In this document: positions 1 to 10,123 of the stretch, piece after piece
How the letters are laid out: every line of letters starts with the position of its first letter
How positions within the stretch are numbered: position 1 is the first letter of the stretch
Assembly: GCF_018861025.1 (NCBI RefSeq)
Contig: NZ_JAHKQH010000004.1
Location: 1 to 36,484, forward strand
Direction of reading: 5' to 3'
Source of the DNA: Psychrosphaera sp. B3R10
GTDB lineage: Bacteria; Pseudomonadota; Gammaproteobacteria; Enterobacterales; Alteromonadaceae
Length of the DNA stretch: 36,484 bases
Notes under the pieces: model-generated
Seen by the model: only the letters and a program-made list of their open reading frames with translations
Databases searched by the model: none
Told to the model about the DNA's origin: nothing
Program-made: the position numbers and the translations under genes

Positions 1-808
1 CTGTTACAACTACCGTACCGGATACTGTGACGCTTGACCCACTTTCGACTGGCGTAGTCACTGTTATAGTTGATTGACTGCCCACTGCGGCGGCATCATC
101 AATGAATACCACACCGCTAGCGTTAACCGTTGCCACACTCGTACTTGAACTTGTCCAAGTTGAAGCCCAACTCAAATTCCCGAGTACCTCTGTACTGGTA
201 TCGCTAAACGTACCTAAAGTAGCTAACGTTAAGTCTGCGCCCTTCGGAATCGTTGGGGCAGCAGTTGTAATGGCAACGCTTGAAATAATTGGATTATCAA
301 CAGTCAGGGTTATGGTATCAGTAATATAAGTGGACGAATCGGGCAATTCTAAGGCCTTCAATTCAATAACAACCGTATCGCCGACAGTCGCATCAGGTTT
401 TATCGTCACTAAACCACCATTGTCTACCGTTGCAATACTCGTATCGCCACTACTCCAAACCTGAGTTGTTAACAACGTTGTACTGGTATCCGACAATACT
501 CCTGCCACTGAAACTTGTTGTGTGGTACCAACCGGAACCGACGTCTCGCTTGCTGACAGGGTTAATGTTTCTAATATTGGCTGCCCAACTGTTACAACTA
601 CCGTACCGGATACTGTGACGCTTGACCCACTTTCGACTGGCGTAGTCACTGTTATAGTTGATTGACTGCCCACTGCGGCGGCATCATCAATGGAAACCAC
701 ACCGCTAGCGTTAACCGTTGCCACACTCGTACTTGAACTTGTCCAAGTTGAAGCCCAACTCAAATCCCCGAGTACCTCTGTACTGGTATCGCTAAATGTA
801 CCTAAAGT
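1..808 (-). repeat. 588-bp-period tandem repeat inside the Ig-like gene (units at 1-220 and 589-808)
   Basis: Bases 1-220 recur at 589-808 with about 4 mismatches, an offset of 588 bp (196 codons, one A+B Ig-domain pair). The intervening parts (about 221-588 against 809-1176) are related but clearly more diverged. The left copy is cut by the window edge. The offset is a multiple of 3, so the repeat preserves the frame of the minus-strand gene. Confidence 0.9.
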
Positions 809-3800
809 ATCTAGCTCTAGCTCCCCACCTTTTGGAATGGTGGGCGCTACATTTGTAATCGCTACACTCGACAAAATTGGATCGCCGACGGTTAACGTTG
901 CCGTGCCAATAACAAATGTACTTGAACTTGATGATTCTAATGCTTTTAACTGGATGTCGACCGTATCGCCAACTGTCGCATCTGATTTAATTGAAACCAA
1001 ACCGCCAGTATCGACCGTCGCAATAGTTTCATCAGAGCTACTCCAAACTTGAGTCGTTAGCAGCGTCGAACTTTCATCAGACAATACAGCGGCAACGTTT
1101 ATTTGCCTTGTCGTCCCAACAGGTACTTCGGTAGCAGTTCCAAAGCTAGGTGTAGCAGGAGTTAAAGTTAAACTTTGCAATATTGCCTGACCTGCAGTCA
1201 CGGTTATTGACTTAGAAACGATTGTTGTTGAGCCGTCTACCACTGGCGCAGATACTGTGATTGTCGACTGACTTCCCACAGCGGCCGATTTACTCATACT
1301 AACGACACCACTACTGTCGACAGTTGCTACAGTAGTACTTGAACTCGACCAAGTTAACGTCAATGGCGTTGGAAACCCACTGCTCGTATCAGTCAAAGTC
1401 CCTTCTGCAACTAAATCAAGTGTTGTGCCTTTAGGAATTGTTGGGGCGACGTTTGTAATCGCGATACTTGACAAAATTGCCTTATCAACCGTTAAAGTCA
1501 ACGTATTGGTTATGTAGTTCGAAGAACCTGGTAAATCTAGTGCTTTCAACTCGATAACAACATTGTCATTTTCCGTTGCGTCGGATTTGATTGAAACCAA
1601 ACCGCCACTGTCTACCGTTGCAATTGTCTCGTCAGAGCTACTCCAAATTTGGTTTGTAGCTAACGTGGTACCACCATCCGATAACAAGGCTGCAACATTT
1701 ATTTGCTGACTTGTGCCTATAGGTACATCAGTTGAGTCTGCCGACATTGTAAAGCTTTGCAGTGAAGCCTGACCCGCAGTGACGATAACTGAGCCAGAAA
1801 CTAAATCGGTTGAACCGGTTTCTACTGGGGCAGTTACGGTTATCGTTGCTTGACTGCCTAATACAGCGGCCGCATTTATAGTTACTGTGCCATTACCATC
1901 AACCGTCGCTATATCTGTATTTGAGCTCGACCAAGTTAATGTGGTTGGCAAATCGTTACTATTATCCGTTAACGTACCAGCCTTATCTAAAGTTAATTCC
2001 GCTCCTCTAGGAATAGTCGGTGCATCTGTTGTGATCGCAATACTTGATAAAATTGGAGTATCTACAGTGATAGTTATTGTATTGCTGATGTATGTGCCAG
2101 ACCCCGGTAAATCGAGTGCATTGAGTTCGATGACAACAGAGTCTCCGTCTGATGCATTTTGACTAATAGTAACTAAACCAGTTGTGCTAACCGTCGCAAT
2201 ATTCTCATCAGCACTACTCCACACCTGTGAAGTTGACAATGTCGTACTGCCATCCGACAACAATGCTGCTACTGATATTTGCTGTGATGTACCCACTGGT
2301 ACTTCCGTTTCCGTTGCAGACAATGTGAGACTTTGCAACCTCGCTTGCCCCGCTGTTACCGTTACTGTATCCGAAACCAACTGGCTTGAATCAGTTTCCA
2401 CTGGTGCGGTTACAGTAATCGTTGCCTGACTACCAACACTCGCTGCAGCATCTATAGTTACTGTGCCATTACCATCAACTGTCGCTACATCTGTATTTGA
2501 GCTCGACCAAGTTAATGTGGTTGGCAAATCGTTACTATTATCCGTTAACGTACCGGCCTTATCTAAAGTTAATTCCGCTCCTCTAGGAATAGTCGGTGCA
2601 TCTGTTGTGATCGCAATACTTGATAAAATTGGAGTATCTACAGTGATAGTTATTGTATTACTGATGTATGTGCCAGACCCCGGTAAATCGAGTGCATTGA
2701 GTTCGATGACAACAGAGTCTCCGTCTGATGCATTTTGACTAATAGTAACTAAACCAGTTGTGCTAACCGTCGCAATATTCTCATCAGCACTACTCCACAC
2801 CTGTGAAGTTGATAGTGTCGTACTGCCATCCGACAACAATGCAGCAATATCAATTTGTTGCGATGTACCTACCGGCACATCCGTCTCTGTCGCTGATAAG
2901 GTTATACTTTGCAATTTCGCTTGGCCTGACGTCACTGTCACTGTATCTGACACAAGCAGGCTTGAATCAGTTTCCACTGGTGCGGTTACAGTTATTGTTG
3001 CCTGACTACCAACACTCGCAGCGGCTAAAATCGTCACTTCACCTGTAGCATCTACTGTCGCTACGTCAGTATTTGAGCTCGACCACGTTAAAGTCGTTGG
3101 TAAGCCATTGTTATTGTCTGTCAACGTTCCCAATGCGGTAATATCTAACGAAGTACCTCTCGAAATGGTTGGGGGGGCTGTGGTAATTTCAATGCTCGAA
3201 AGTATTGGATCTCCGACCGTCAGCGTCAAAGTATCTGTAATGTAAGTTGTTGAACCAGAAAGCTCTAGCGCCTTAAGTTCGATTACAACAGTATCACCCA
3301 CTGTCGCACTTGATTTAATCGAAACTAAACCGGTACTACTAACCGTCGCAATATTTTCATCAGCACTACTCCACACCTGTGAAGTTGACAAAGTAGTACT
3401 GCCATCCGACAACAATGCTGCTACTGATATTTGCTGTGATGTCCCCACTGGTACATCCATTTCCGTTGCAGACAATGTGAGACTTTGCAACCTCGCTTGC
3501 CCAGCAGTTACCGTTAACGTATCACGCACGGTAACACTTGAACCAGCTGTAACCGCGGCAGAAACCGTAATTGCGGCTTGACTACCAACTGATGCCGAAG
3601 CCTTTATCGTTACCACACCATTTGTATCAACTGTCGCTACATCAGTATTTGAGCTAGACCAAGTTAATGGTGTTGGTAAACCATTGTTGTTATTTGTTAA
3701 GGTTCCAACAGCCGTAATAGACAGCGTGGTGCCTCGCGAAATTGTCGGCGGCGAAGTGGTAATCTCAATACCAGATAATATAGGGTCGCCAACCGTCAAT

Positions 3801-6800
3801 GTTATATTGCCAGAAATATAGGTTGATGAACCTGCTTGTGCAAGCGCTCTAAGCTCAATATCAACGGTGTCACCAGCTGTCGCACTTGGTTTGAATGTGA
3901 CTAAACCGCTACTATTAACGGTTGCGGTATCCGTGTCAGAGCTACTCCAAATTTGAGACGTTAAAATGCCATTGGTTCCGTTCGACAAAGAACCAACTGC
4001 CACAACTTGCTGAGTCGTGCCCACTGGAACTGTTGTATTTGTCGCCGACAAGGAAATAGTTTCTAGTGCCGCATTAATTACCGTAATCGTCATCGACGAA
4101 CTTGTATAAACGCCAGAACCGGGGTTTATTTCAGCCTTAGCCGTTATCAATGCCTGACTACCAACGGTTGTTGCATTTAAAACACTTACAACACCGTTAC
4201 TATCTACCGTCGCCGTATCAGTATTCGAACTCGACCAAATAACCCCAGATGGCGAATCACTTGTACCGTCACTTAAAAGACCAGTAATGGTTAACTGTAA
4301 ACTTAGTCCTAGCCCCAATTCTGAATCAGGTTGAACGATATCGATAGTATCTAATAATGGCGCCGCAATAGTTAATTCATATTGATCAACAATATATGTA
4401 CTTGAAGTTGCTTCTTTTTTAGCTCGCGCAGTAATGGTAACCGTTGAACCGATGGCAGCAGTGTTCGTTGTTGACACTACGCCTACTGAACTCACAGTTG
4501 CAACACTCGTATTTGAACTTGACCACTCTAGGGTGGTTGGAATACCGAGGCCATTATCTGACAACATGCCAGAAACCGATAATGAAATATCTGTCCCTCT
4601 AGGAACACTCGACGAACTAGACGAAATCGTTAATGTATCAAGAACCGGAGGTAGAACTGTTACTAATATGGAATCTGTAACCAGAACACTAGAATTAGTG
4701 GTTTTTGGTGCTGATACTGTTATACGAGCTGTGCTACCTAATGTCGCACCGTTCGGTATTTCAAGGGTCCCCGTATTGCTGATCACAGCGATATCAGCGT
4801 TACTCGTCGACCAAGATAATATAGGCGCAGAGCTGCTGTCAGACATGACACTTGCCGGCACCATTGTTATTGCGGTTCCTCTTGCAACACCTATGTCACC
4901 ATTTGTTATCGACAAGTTTTCCACTAATGGCGCACTCACCGATAATACGGTCGAGTTACTAATAATATTTGACGAGCCGATAAATGATGGTGCTGAAACT
5001 GATATGGTTGCTACGTCACCGATTTGTGCTGAATCTGGAACAGTAACCACCCCAGTTGCAGCGTCAATCGACATAACCGCTGGGTTTGAACTTGTCCAAG
5101 TCAAAGGCGTTGGTAACCCTAATGTGTCATCCGTTAATAACCCAACCGTAGTCAAGGTACTTGAAGTCCCACGAGCGACCGAGCCACCTATTGAGTTGAT
5201 CGCCAATGAAGCTAGTACTGGGTTTCCGACGGTTATCACTGACGTTGCTGTAACATCGACGCTAGAACTGAATGACTCTTTCGCTTTGGCGCTAATTGTT
5301 GCAAAGCTACCAATATTCGCCGTGCTTAAAACTAATACCGCGCCGCCATTATCAACCGTCGCAACTGACGTATCAGAAGATTGCCATGTCACTGTTGTCG
5401 GTAAATCAGTGGTGCCATCAGTCATAGTGCCCGTTGGCACCATTTTTATCACTGAGCCACGTGCAATCTCACTATCTGGATAATTTAAGCTAAGGGTATC
5501 GAGTACTGCATCTCCAATTGTGAAATCGAGGACATTACTGCTTAACAATTCACTTTCAGCATTAGTGATACTCGCGGCAATCTTTACTTCACCTAAATCA
5601 AATGTTGAAATCGTACCGTCGCTTGCCGGGTCAGCCAAACTGCTGTTTGAGGTTGTCCAAGCAACGTGTTCCGTTAGATCTAAAGTCGAATTATCTGAAT
5701 AAGTTCCTGTAGCACTTAGCTGTGCTGTTCTCCCATCGGGTACCGAAGTTTGATCAACTTCTATAGAAATTGCATTTAATAATGGTGAGGTTACCGAGAC
5801 ATCAATATCACCACTTATAGGATTGTTGTCGTCAAGTGTCCAATCTACAGATACCGACAATAGGCCAGCGCTTGCCGTTTTCACTTGGGCAACCGACGTA
5901 TTCTCATCACTCTCAATTAAAACGCCACCAGCACCAGACACATGCCAATTTAAACCTTCAGTGAAAACTATGGATTTACCGTTTTCTGCTTTACCAATCG
6001 CTGTAAACTCTTCTGTTTGACCGGCATAGACGGTTTCTCGCACATTGGTAATGTTAATTTCAGTCAGGGCACTAACGGTGATAAATGTTTGTTTACTTAT
6101 TTCAACACCGTCGAAATTATTTATCCGAGCACTTATCGGCCCAAAACCATTTTTGTTCGCAACAAAACGACCACCTAGTTCCGTTCCAGAAGTCATGCTA
6201 CCAATTAATAAAGCAACATCATCACCCGGTCGACCAACTTGCCATGTAACTTCTTCGGTTAAGTCTGTACTACTGCCGTCAGAATAAAACCCCATCGCGG
6301 TAAATTGCAGTGGCAAATTGATGATAGTGGTTGGGGATAATGGTGATAATTCAAGATATTCTAATAACGGACCACCAACGACAATTGGATAGTCGACATA
6401 AATTGTTTTTGATTCGCCAAGTTCATCAATCACAAGTTCAGCAGTGATGACTGTTTCACCTTCTTCAATAGGCGTTAAAATACCAACTACATCAACCGTC
6501 GCAACTGATGGATTTGAAGACGACCAACTTACTTCACCGTTAAGACCAGAGCGGCTTTCATTCGAGTAAATACCTGTCGCTATAAGCAGATCAGGGACTC
6601 CTTTTAAAAATAATGCTTCTGGTTGCGGACTAACCGTAAAGCGCTCAAACGTCGGTGTTATTTCAATTGAACGTAGAGTTGCTGCAGAGATGCTTACTCG
6701 TGTTGTGGTAGAAATTTCTTCTTGCCCCGGCGGCGTGTACTTAGCAAAAACTTCTATTTCACCGGCAAACTTCGCATATAAATCGCTAGCATTGGTTTGG

Positions 6801-9800
6801 TTAAAATCAGCAATCGCGGTATTCGAAGAAGACCAAGTCACGGTATCTGTTAGTTCTAAAAATCTATCATCCGATGTATAACCAGTAGCCTCAAATGTAA
6901 TAGTATCGCCAGCAACCATTTTAGTATTAGTTGGAGCAACTTCAATTAGTTCGAGTATTGGCGCACCTACTATAATTTCAGCGCTAGAGAAAATCTGATC
7001 ACCATATCGATTTGACGATGATACGGTCAATGTTACTATGTCATCTCCTTGCGTTAGCCCAGTAACTAACCCTTTTAAGTCACTATTGTTAATAATAGCA
7101 ACCTCGTGCTCATCAGTATTTGGAATGCTCCAATTGGTCGTCACTTCTTTAGTTATTTCTTTTTCAGTCGTGTCGGCATATACGGCAAATGCTTTAAACT
7201 GGAACTGTGATCCTAAAGACACTATCCAAGGGGTATCACTGGTATTTGGCTCAATTCTTATAGACGTAAATACGGTTTCAATTCGATTCAACAAAATCGT
7301 TGCTGAGTGACCTTTTCCAGATATAACTTCTGTCGCTGAAATGGTTACCACTGACCCTTCTCCTGGCAATATTTCAACAAAGCCGGTGGTTGGGTTTACT
7401 TCCGCGACTTCAATATTACTACTTTGCCATTGCGCCGCACTAACATCTTCTATTTGTTTATAGCCACCATCGGAATAAATACCCCAAATATCAATTTGGA
7501 CACTTTCACCACTTGGTACATTAACGCCATAACTTAATGCCGCCGGAACCAAGTTAATACTTTCTAAAACCGCAATGGTTACCGGGAAGTTAAGAGGTTG
7601 TGATATCACAATATTATCAGCGTTAGTGATCGACGCCGTTACGACAACGTCCGCTTCACTCGAGTTCGCAGCAAAGACTCTGCCTGCGCCGCTTCCAGCT
7701 TCAACAATACTTAACACATTACCATCGGACGTATCCCACGTTACCTTACTAGAAATATCCTGAGTAGACCCATCACTATAGTGACCAATCGCCTTGAAAA
7801 CACCACTTTGACCTTTCGCCAATTGGCTAATTAGCTCATCTCCGATACCGTCTTTATTAGAATCGTAATAACTTTCGATCTCGATAGTTTCTAAGAGTGG
7901 AGGCGAAATTGAAAATGCAATATTTTGGTTTGTTTCAACATTGTTGTAGTTAACATCGATAAATGTCGCATTTAATGTGGCGTCACCTTGCAGTATAAGA
8001 TCTAACGTATTAGCTAATGCAGAGTTAAACCCGATAAAACTTTCAAACTCAGGCGCAATCGACCAACTGACATAGTCACTTATATTACGTGCAACCCCAT
8101 CAGAAAAATTACCAATTGCTTGAATAGATTGTGTATAACCTTGCCATAAGCCTTTTTCTTCGGGCAGTACTATACTGAATGAATCAAGTTTAGCAGGTAC
8201 AACATTAACATTGATTTCATCAGAGACGATACCAGCATCACCTTCCACCGTGGCAGAAACGGTTAATGTACCAAGTGCGTTGGCTGTCGAATTAGCTTCG
8301 ATGAAAAAACCATCTACCGCGACGATACTGACCAAGCTGTTATTTGACGATGTCCAAACGACATTGGTTTCATCACGTTGGGTGCCATCGGTGTATAATC
8401 CTACAACTCTGACCGGCGTGCGGACACCTTTAGGAATCGAAAGTAACTCATTTTGCCAAACATTCTCGTCTGTGGCTTCAATGGTTATCTGAGTCAATAG
8501 TGCCGAGGTTGTTGACACAGCAAACCCCGTACTTATAATATTTTCACCAATATCATTGACTAATGACGCTGTTATTAGAGTGTCCCCAACACTGCTAGCA
8601 ATTAGTTCATTTGGGTTGGACGAATTGAAACTCGCAATGGTTTCACTAGATGAGTTCCAGGTAACTAACTCGGTAATATCCTCTCGAATATTATTTTGAA
8701 AATTCCCCATAGCCCGCCAAGTAGAGATTAAACCTAAAGCATAACGCTCTATTACTGGTTCAACGTCAATTGACAATAACAATGGTTTATTAACAACGAG
8801 TGGCAGTGTGCCTGTTATTTGAGTCTCGCTGCGATTCATCTTCACAACGGTTAGGTCGACAGTACCTACTTCAAAGGTGTCGACCTGAAACTTTTCACTT
8901 TCTTGGTCGTAACTCGCAGTGGCGATATCGGATTGCGATGATGAAAAGACTAACGTTTCATCTGTGGTGATATCAGCGACATCCAAATTTGAATATAAAG
9001 CTTCGACGACAAAAAATTCGGTTTTATCAATTGCGATTGTCAATGGTTCAGTTTTTAAGGTGTCATTAATGGGTTTTATTGTTAAACCATCCACGACTTT
9101 CTCTTCAACATTCAGTGAAAAACTCGCTGCCGTGATTGAACTCCCGTAACCGTTATCAATCGATGCGGTAATTGCCGTGGTACCAACTTGTGTTGTTTGG
9201 AAATTACCAAACTCATCAAATGTACCAATCGCTGGACTATTATGTTCCCACTGAACCAATGAGGACCTGTCAATTTTTGTATTGTCAGTAAATGTTGCTG
9301 TCGCTTGCATCACTATCTGACGACCTAAAGGCGTCGATGCTGTGCCCGTTATTTCCAAAGAAACAATAGCAGCTGGCGTAACTTCAATCGTTTTTGTTGC
9401 TAGTAACTGCTCACCAATGCCATTATTAATCTTAGCTGAAACAACAACCTGACCTTTAGATAGAGATGATATTTTGCCGGTCGCGTCAATTTGAGCCACC
9501 GATTCATCATCTACGGACCAACCAATACCTTCTAGTAACTGGCTTTGAGAATCGTCACTAAATGTACCAAATAACGTCAATTCTATGCCGTTACCCAGAA
9601 TAATTTGCTCGTTATTGGCTTCAATATCGACTTGTTGTAATAACGGATCTATCGACTCTATGGTAATCGACGTTTTATTTTGACTATTTATTGCGTCAAT
9701 TGTAAAAGTAACGGGCTTTAATATGGTGATTACATTTTCGTACCCTTGTTCAGACTCTAATGAAGCAACGCTTGGATCACTCAACGTCCAAGTATACTCG

Positions 9801-10060
9801 TCCGCTTGAAAGCTTTGATTATCGCTCGACAATGCCGCGCTAAAATCCTTTAGCCCCGTATCCTGATTGTAAATTGCAAGTGCGAATTTATCGCCTTTTC
9901 TAATGCTAGATTCGTCTCCTACTCTCACCTGTAAAGGCTCTAAGCGAATTTCATAATTTGAATTTAACGGTTCTTCTGTGACATCACAGGCCGCCAACAG
10001 CAAAACAAAACCGTATAGCAAGTAACGAGAACAATTGGTTAGTAATTTAAACAAATTCAT
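1..10060 (-). CDS. Giant bacterial Ig-like (BIg_2-type) repeat lipoprotein, partial (3' end beyond window)
   Basis: The reading frame is open from ATG at 10060 to the left edge: 3,353 codons with no stop, so the protein is larger. An in-frame ATG lies two codons upstream (10066); neither has a strong Shine-Dalgarno sequence. The N-terminus is a lipoprotein signal: a hydrophobic stretch ending in LLLAAC, with Cys25 as the lipidated residue, followed by Asp at +2. The rest is about 34 tandem units of about 96 residues, each with the BIg_2-like signature S-x-x-V-A-x-V-(D/N)-x-x-G and a Trp in a W-(S/T)-S strand before it. Units near the N-terminus (about 10000-4400) are diverged; those at 4000-1 alternate between two types (A/B) and are nearly identical in places. 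Such domains usually build stalk-like adhesins or surface filaments. It starts 63 bp after the Sel1 lipoprotein gene on the same strand, so it is probably co-transcribed with the T6SS block. The true C-terminus and its function are not visible. Confidence 0.9.
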   Translation of the reverse strand, partial: MNLFKLLTNCSRYLLYGFVLLLAACDVTEEPLNSNYEIRLEPLQVRVGDESSIRKGDKFALAIYNQDTGLKDFSAALSSDNQSFQADEYTWTLSDPSVASLESEQGYENVITILKPVTFTIDAINSQNKTSITIESIDPLLQQVDIEANNEQIILGNGIELTLFGTFSDDSQSQLLEGIGWSVDDESVAQIDATGKISSLSKGQVVVSAKINNGIGEQLLATKTIEVTPAAIVSLEITGTASTPLGRQIVMQATATFTDNTKIDRSSLVQWEHNSPAIGTFDEFGNFQTTQVGTTAITASIDNGYGSSITAASFSLNVEEKVVDGLTIKPINDTLKTEPLTIAIDKTEFFVVEALYSNLDVADITTDETLVFSSSQSDIATASYDQESEKFQVDTFEVGTVDLTVVKMNRSETQITGTLPLVVNKPLLLSIDVEPVIERYALGLISTWRAMGNFQNNIREDITELVTWNSSSETIASFNSSNPNELIASSVGDTLITASLVNDIGENIISTGFAVSTTSALLTQITIEATDENVWQNELLSIPKGVRTPVRVVGLYTDGTQRDETNVVWTSSNNSLVSIVAVDGFFIEANSTANALGTLTVSATVEGDAGIVSDEINVNVVPAKLDSFSIVLPEEKGLWQGYTQSIQAIGNFSDGVARNISDYVSWSIAPEFESFIGFNSALANTLDLILQGDATLNATFIDVNYNNVETNQNIAFSISPPLLETIEIESYYDSNKDGIGDELISQLAKGQSGVFKAIGHYSDGSTQDISSKVTWDTSDGNVLSIVEAGSGAGRVFAANSSEADVVVTASITNADNIVISQPLNFPVTIAVLESINLVPAALSYGVNVPSGESVQIDIWGIYSDGGYKQIEDVSAAQWQSSNIEVAEVNPTTGFVEILPGEGSVVTISATEVISGKGHSATILLNRIETVFTSIRIEPNTSDTPWIVSLGSQFQFKAFAVYADTTEKEITKEVTTNWSIPNTDEHEVAIINNSDLKGLVTGLTQGDDIVTLTVSSSNRYGDQIFSSAEIIVGAPILELIEVAPTNTKMVAGDTITFEATGYTSDDRFLELTDTVTWSSSNTAIADFNQTNASDLYAKFAGEIEVFAKYTPPGQEEISTTTRVSISAATLRSIEITPTFERFTVSPQPEALFLKGVPDLLIATGIYSNESRSGLNGEVSWSSSNPSVATVDVVGILTPIEEGETVITAELVIDELGESKTIYVDYPIVVGGPLLEYLELSPLSPTTIINLPLQFTAMGFYSDGSSTDLTEEVTWQVGRPGDDVALLIGSMTSGTELGGRFVANKNGFGPISARINNFDGVEISKQTFITVSALTEINITNVRETVYAGQTEEFTAIGKAENGKSIVFTEGLNWHVSGAGGVLIESDENTSVAQVKTASAGLLSVSVDWTLDDNNPISGDIDVSVTSPLLNAISIEVDQTSVPDGRTAQLSATGTYSDNSTLDLTEHVAWTTSNSSLADPASDGTISTFDLGEVKIAASITNAESELLSSNVLDFTIGDAVLDTLSLNYPDSEIARGSVIKMVPTGTMTDGTTDLPTTVTWQSSDTSVATVDNGGAVLVLSTANIGSFATISAKAKESFSSSVDVTATSVITVGNPVLASLAINSIGGSVARGTSSTLTTVGLLTDDTLGLPTPLTWTSSNPAVMSIDAATGVVTVPDSAQIGDVATISVSAPSFIGSSNIISNSTVLSVSAPLVENLSITNGDIGVARGTAITMVPASVMSDSSSAPILSWSTSNADIAVISNTGTLEIPNGATLGSTARITVSAPKTTNSSVLVTDSILVTVLPPVLDTLTISSSSSSVPRGTDISLSVSGMLSDNGLGIPTTLEWSSSNTSVATVSSVGVVSTTNTAAIGSTVTITARAKKEATSSTYIVDQYELTIAAPLLDTIDIVQPDSELGLGLSLQLTITGLLSDGTSDSPSGVIWSSSNTDTATVDSNGVVSVLNATTVGSQALITAKAEINPGSGVYTSSSMTITVINAALETISLSATNTTVPVGTTQQVVAVGSLSNGTNGILTSQIWSSSDTDTATVNSSGLVTFKPSATAGDTVDIELRALAQAGSSTYISGNITLTVGDPILSGIEITTSPPTISRGTTLSITAVGTLTNNNNGLPTPLTWSSSNTDVATVDTNGVVTIKASASVGSQAAITVSAAVTAGSSVTVRDTLTVTAGQARLQSLTLSATEMDVPVGTSQQISVAALLSDGSTTLSTSQVWSSADENIATVSSTGLVSIKSSATVGDTVVIELKALELSGSTTYITDTLTLTVGDPILSSIEITTAPPTISRGTSLDITALGTLTDNNNGLPTTLTWSSSNTDVATVDATGEVTILAAASVGSQATITVTAPVETDSSLLVSDTVTVTSGQAKLQSITLSATETDVPVGTSQQIDIAALLSDGSTTLSTSQVWSSADENIATVSTTGLVTISQNASDGDSVVIELNALDLPGSGTYISNTITITVDTPILSSIAITTDAPTIPRGAELTLDKAGTLTDNSNDLPTTLTWSSSNTDVATVDGNGTVTIDAAASVGSQATITVTAPVETDSSQLVSDTVTVTAGQARLQSLTLSATETEVPVGTSQQISVAALLSDGSTTLSTSQVWSSADENIATVSTTGLVTISQNASDGDSVVIELNALDLPGSGTYISNTITITVDTPILSSIAITTDAPTIPRGAELTLDKAGTLTDNSNDLPTTLTWSSSNTDIATVDGNGTVTINAAAVLGSQATITVTAPVETGSTDLVSGSVIVTAGQASLQSFTMSADSTDVPIGTSQQINVAALLSDGGTTLATNQIWSSSDETIATVDSGGLVSIKSDATENDNVVIELKALDLPGSSNYITNTLTLTVDKAILSSIAITNVAPTIPKGTTLDLVAEGTLTDTSSGFPTPLTLTWSSSSTTVATVDSSGVVSMSKSAAVGSQSTITVSAPVVDGSTTIVSKSITVTAGQAILQSLTLTPATPSFGTATEVPVGTTRQINVAAVLSDESSTLLTTQVWSSSDETIATVDTGGLVSIKSDATVGDTVDIQLKALESSSSSTFVIGTATLTVGDPILSSVAITNVAPTIPKGGELELDTLGTFSDTSTEVLGDLSWASTWTSSSTSVATVNASGVVSIDDAAAVGSQSTITVTTPVESGSSVTVSGTVVVTVGQPILETLTLSASETSVPVGTTQQVSVAGVLSDTSTTLLTTQVWSSGDTSIATVDNGGLVTIKPDATVGDTVVIELKALELPDSSTYITDTITLTVDNPIISSVAITTAAPTIPKGADLTLATLGTFSDTSTEVLGNLSWASTWTSSSTSVATVNASGVVFIDDAAAVGSQSTITVTTPVESGSSVTVSGTVVVT
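1874..2849 (-). repeat. 576-bp-period near-identical repeat inside the Ig-like gene (1874-2273 and 2450-2849)
   Basis: About 400 bp starting near 1874 recur at an offset of 576 bp (192 codons) with only a few differences; the stretch 1887-2162 encodes the same residues as 2463-2738. Outside this core the two copies fall to the background similarity of the other units. This points to recent duplication or gene conversion of an A+B domain pair. Confidence 0.9.
2184..3512 (-). repeat. Second homogenised block at twice the unit length (2184-2360 and 3336-3512)
   Basis: A block of about 175 bp covering one B-type domain at 2184-2360 reappears near 3336-3512, an offset of 1152 bp (2 x 576), and is closer to that distant copy than to its neighbour at 2760-2936. 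For example, the stretch encoding the end of the B domain reads almost identically at about 2290-2345 and 3440-3500, while the middle copy differs. This mosaic pattern implies conversion between non-adjacent units. Confidence 0.75.
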
Positions 10061-10123
10061 CTTCATTCTTTTAATTTACACTCATCTTGCGACAGCATGA
10101 CAAAGTCCCTTTAAATTGTTTTA

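Noticed and set aside
1-4000. CRISPR or non-coding tandem satellite
   Set aside because: The repeats are 576-588 bp, all offsets are multiples of 3, and the reading frame stays open throughout, so they are protein domain repeats.
4434-5483. 349-codon open frame on the plus strand
   Set aside because: It lies antisense within the giant Ig-like gene, has a Thr/Val-rich composition that mirrors the repeats, recurs in shorter form in every repeat unit, and lacks a ribosome site. It is a shadow of the minus-strand gene.
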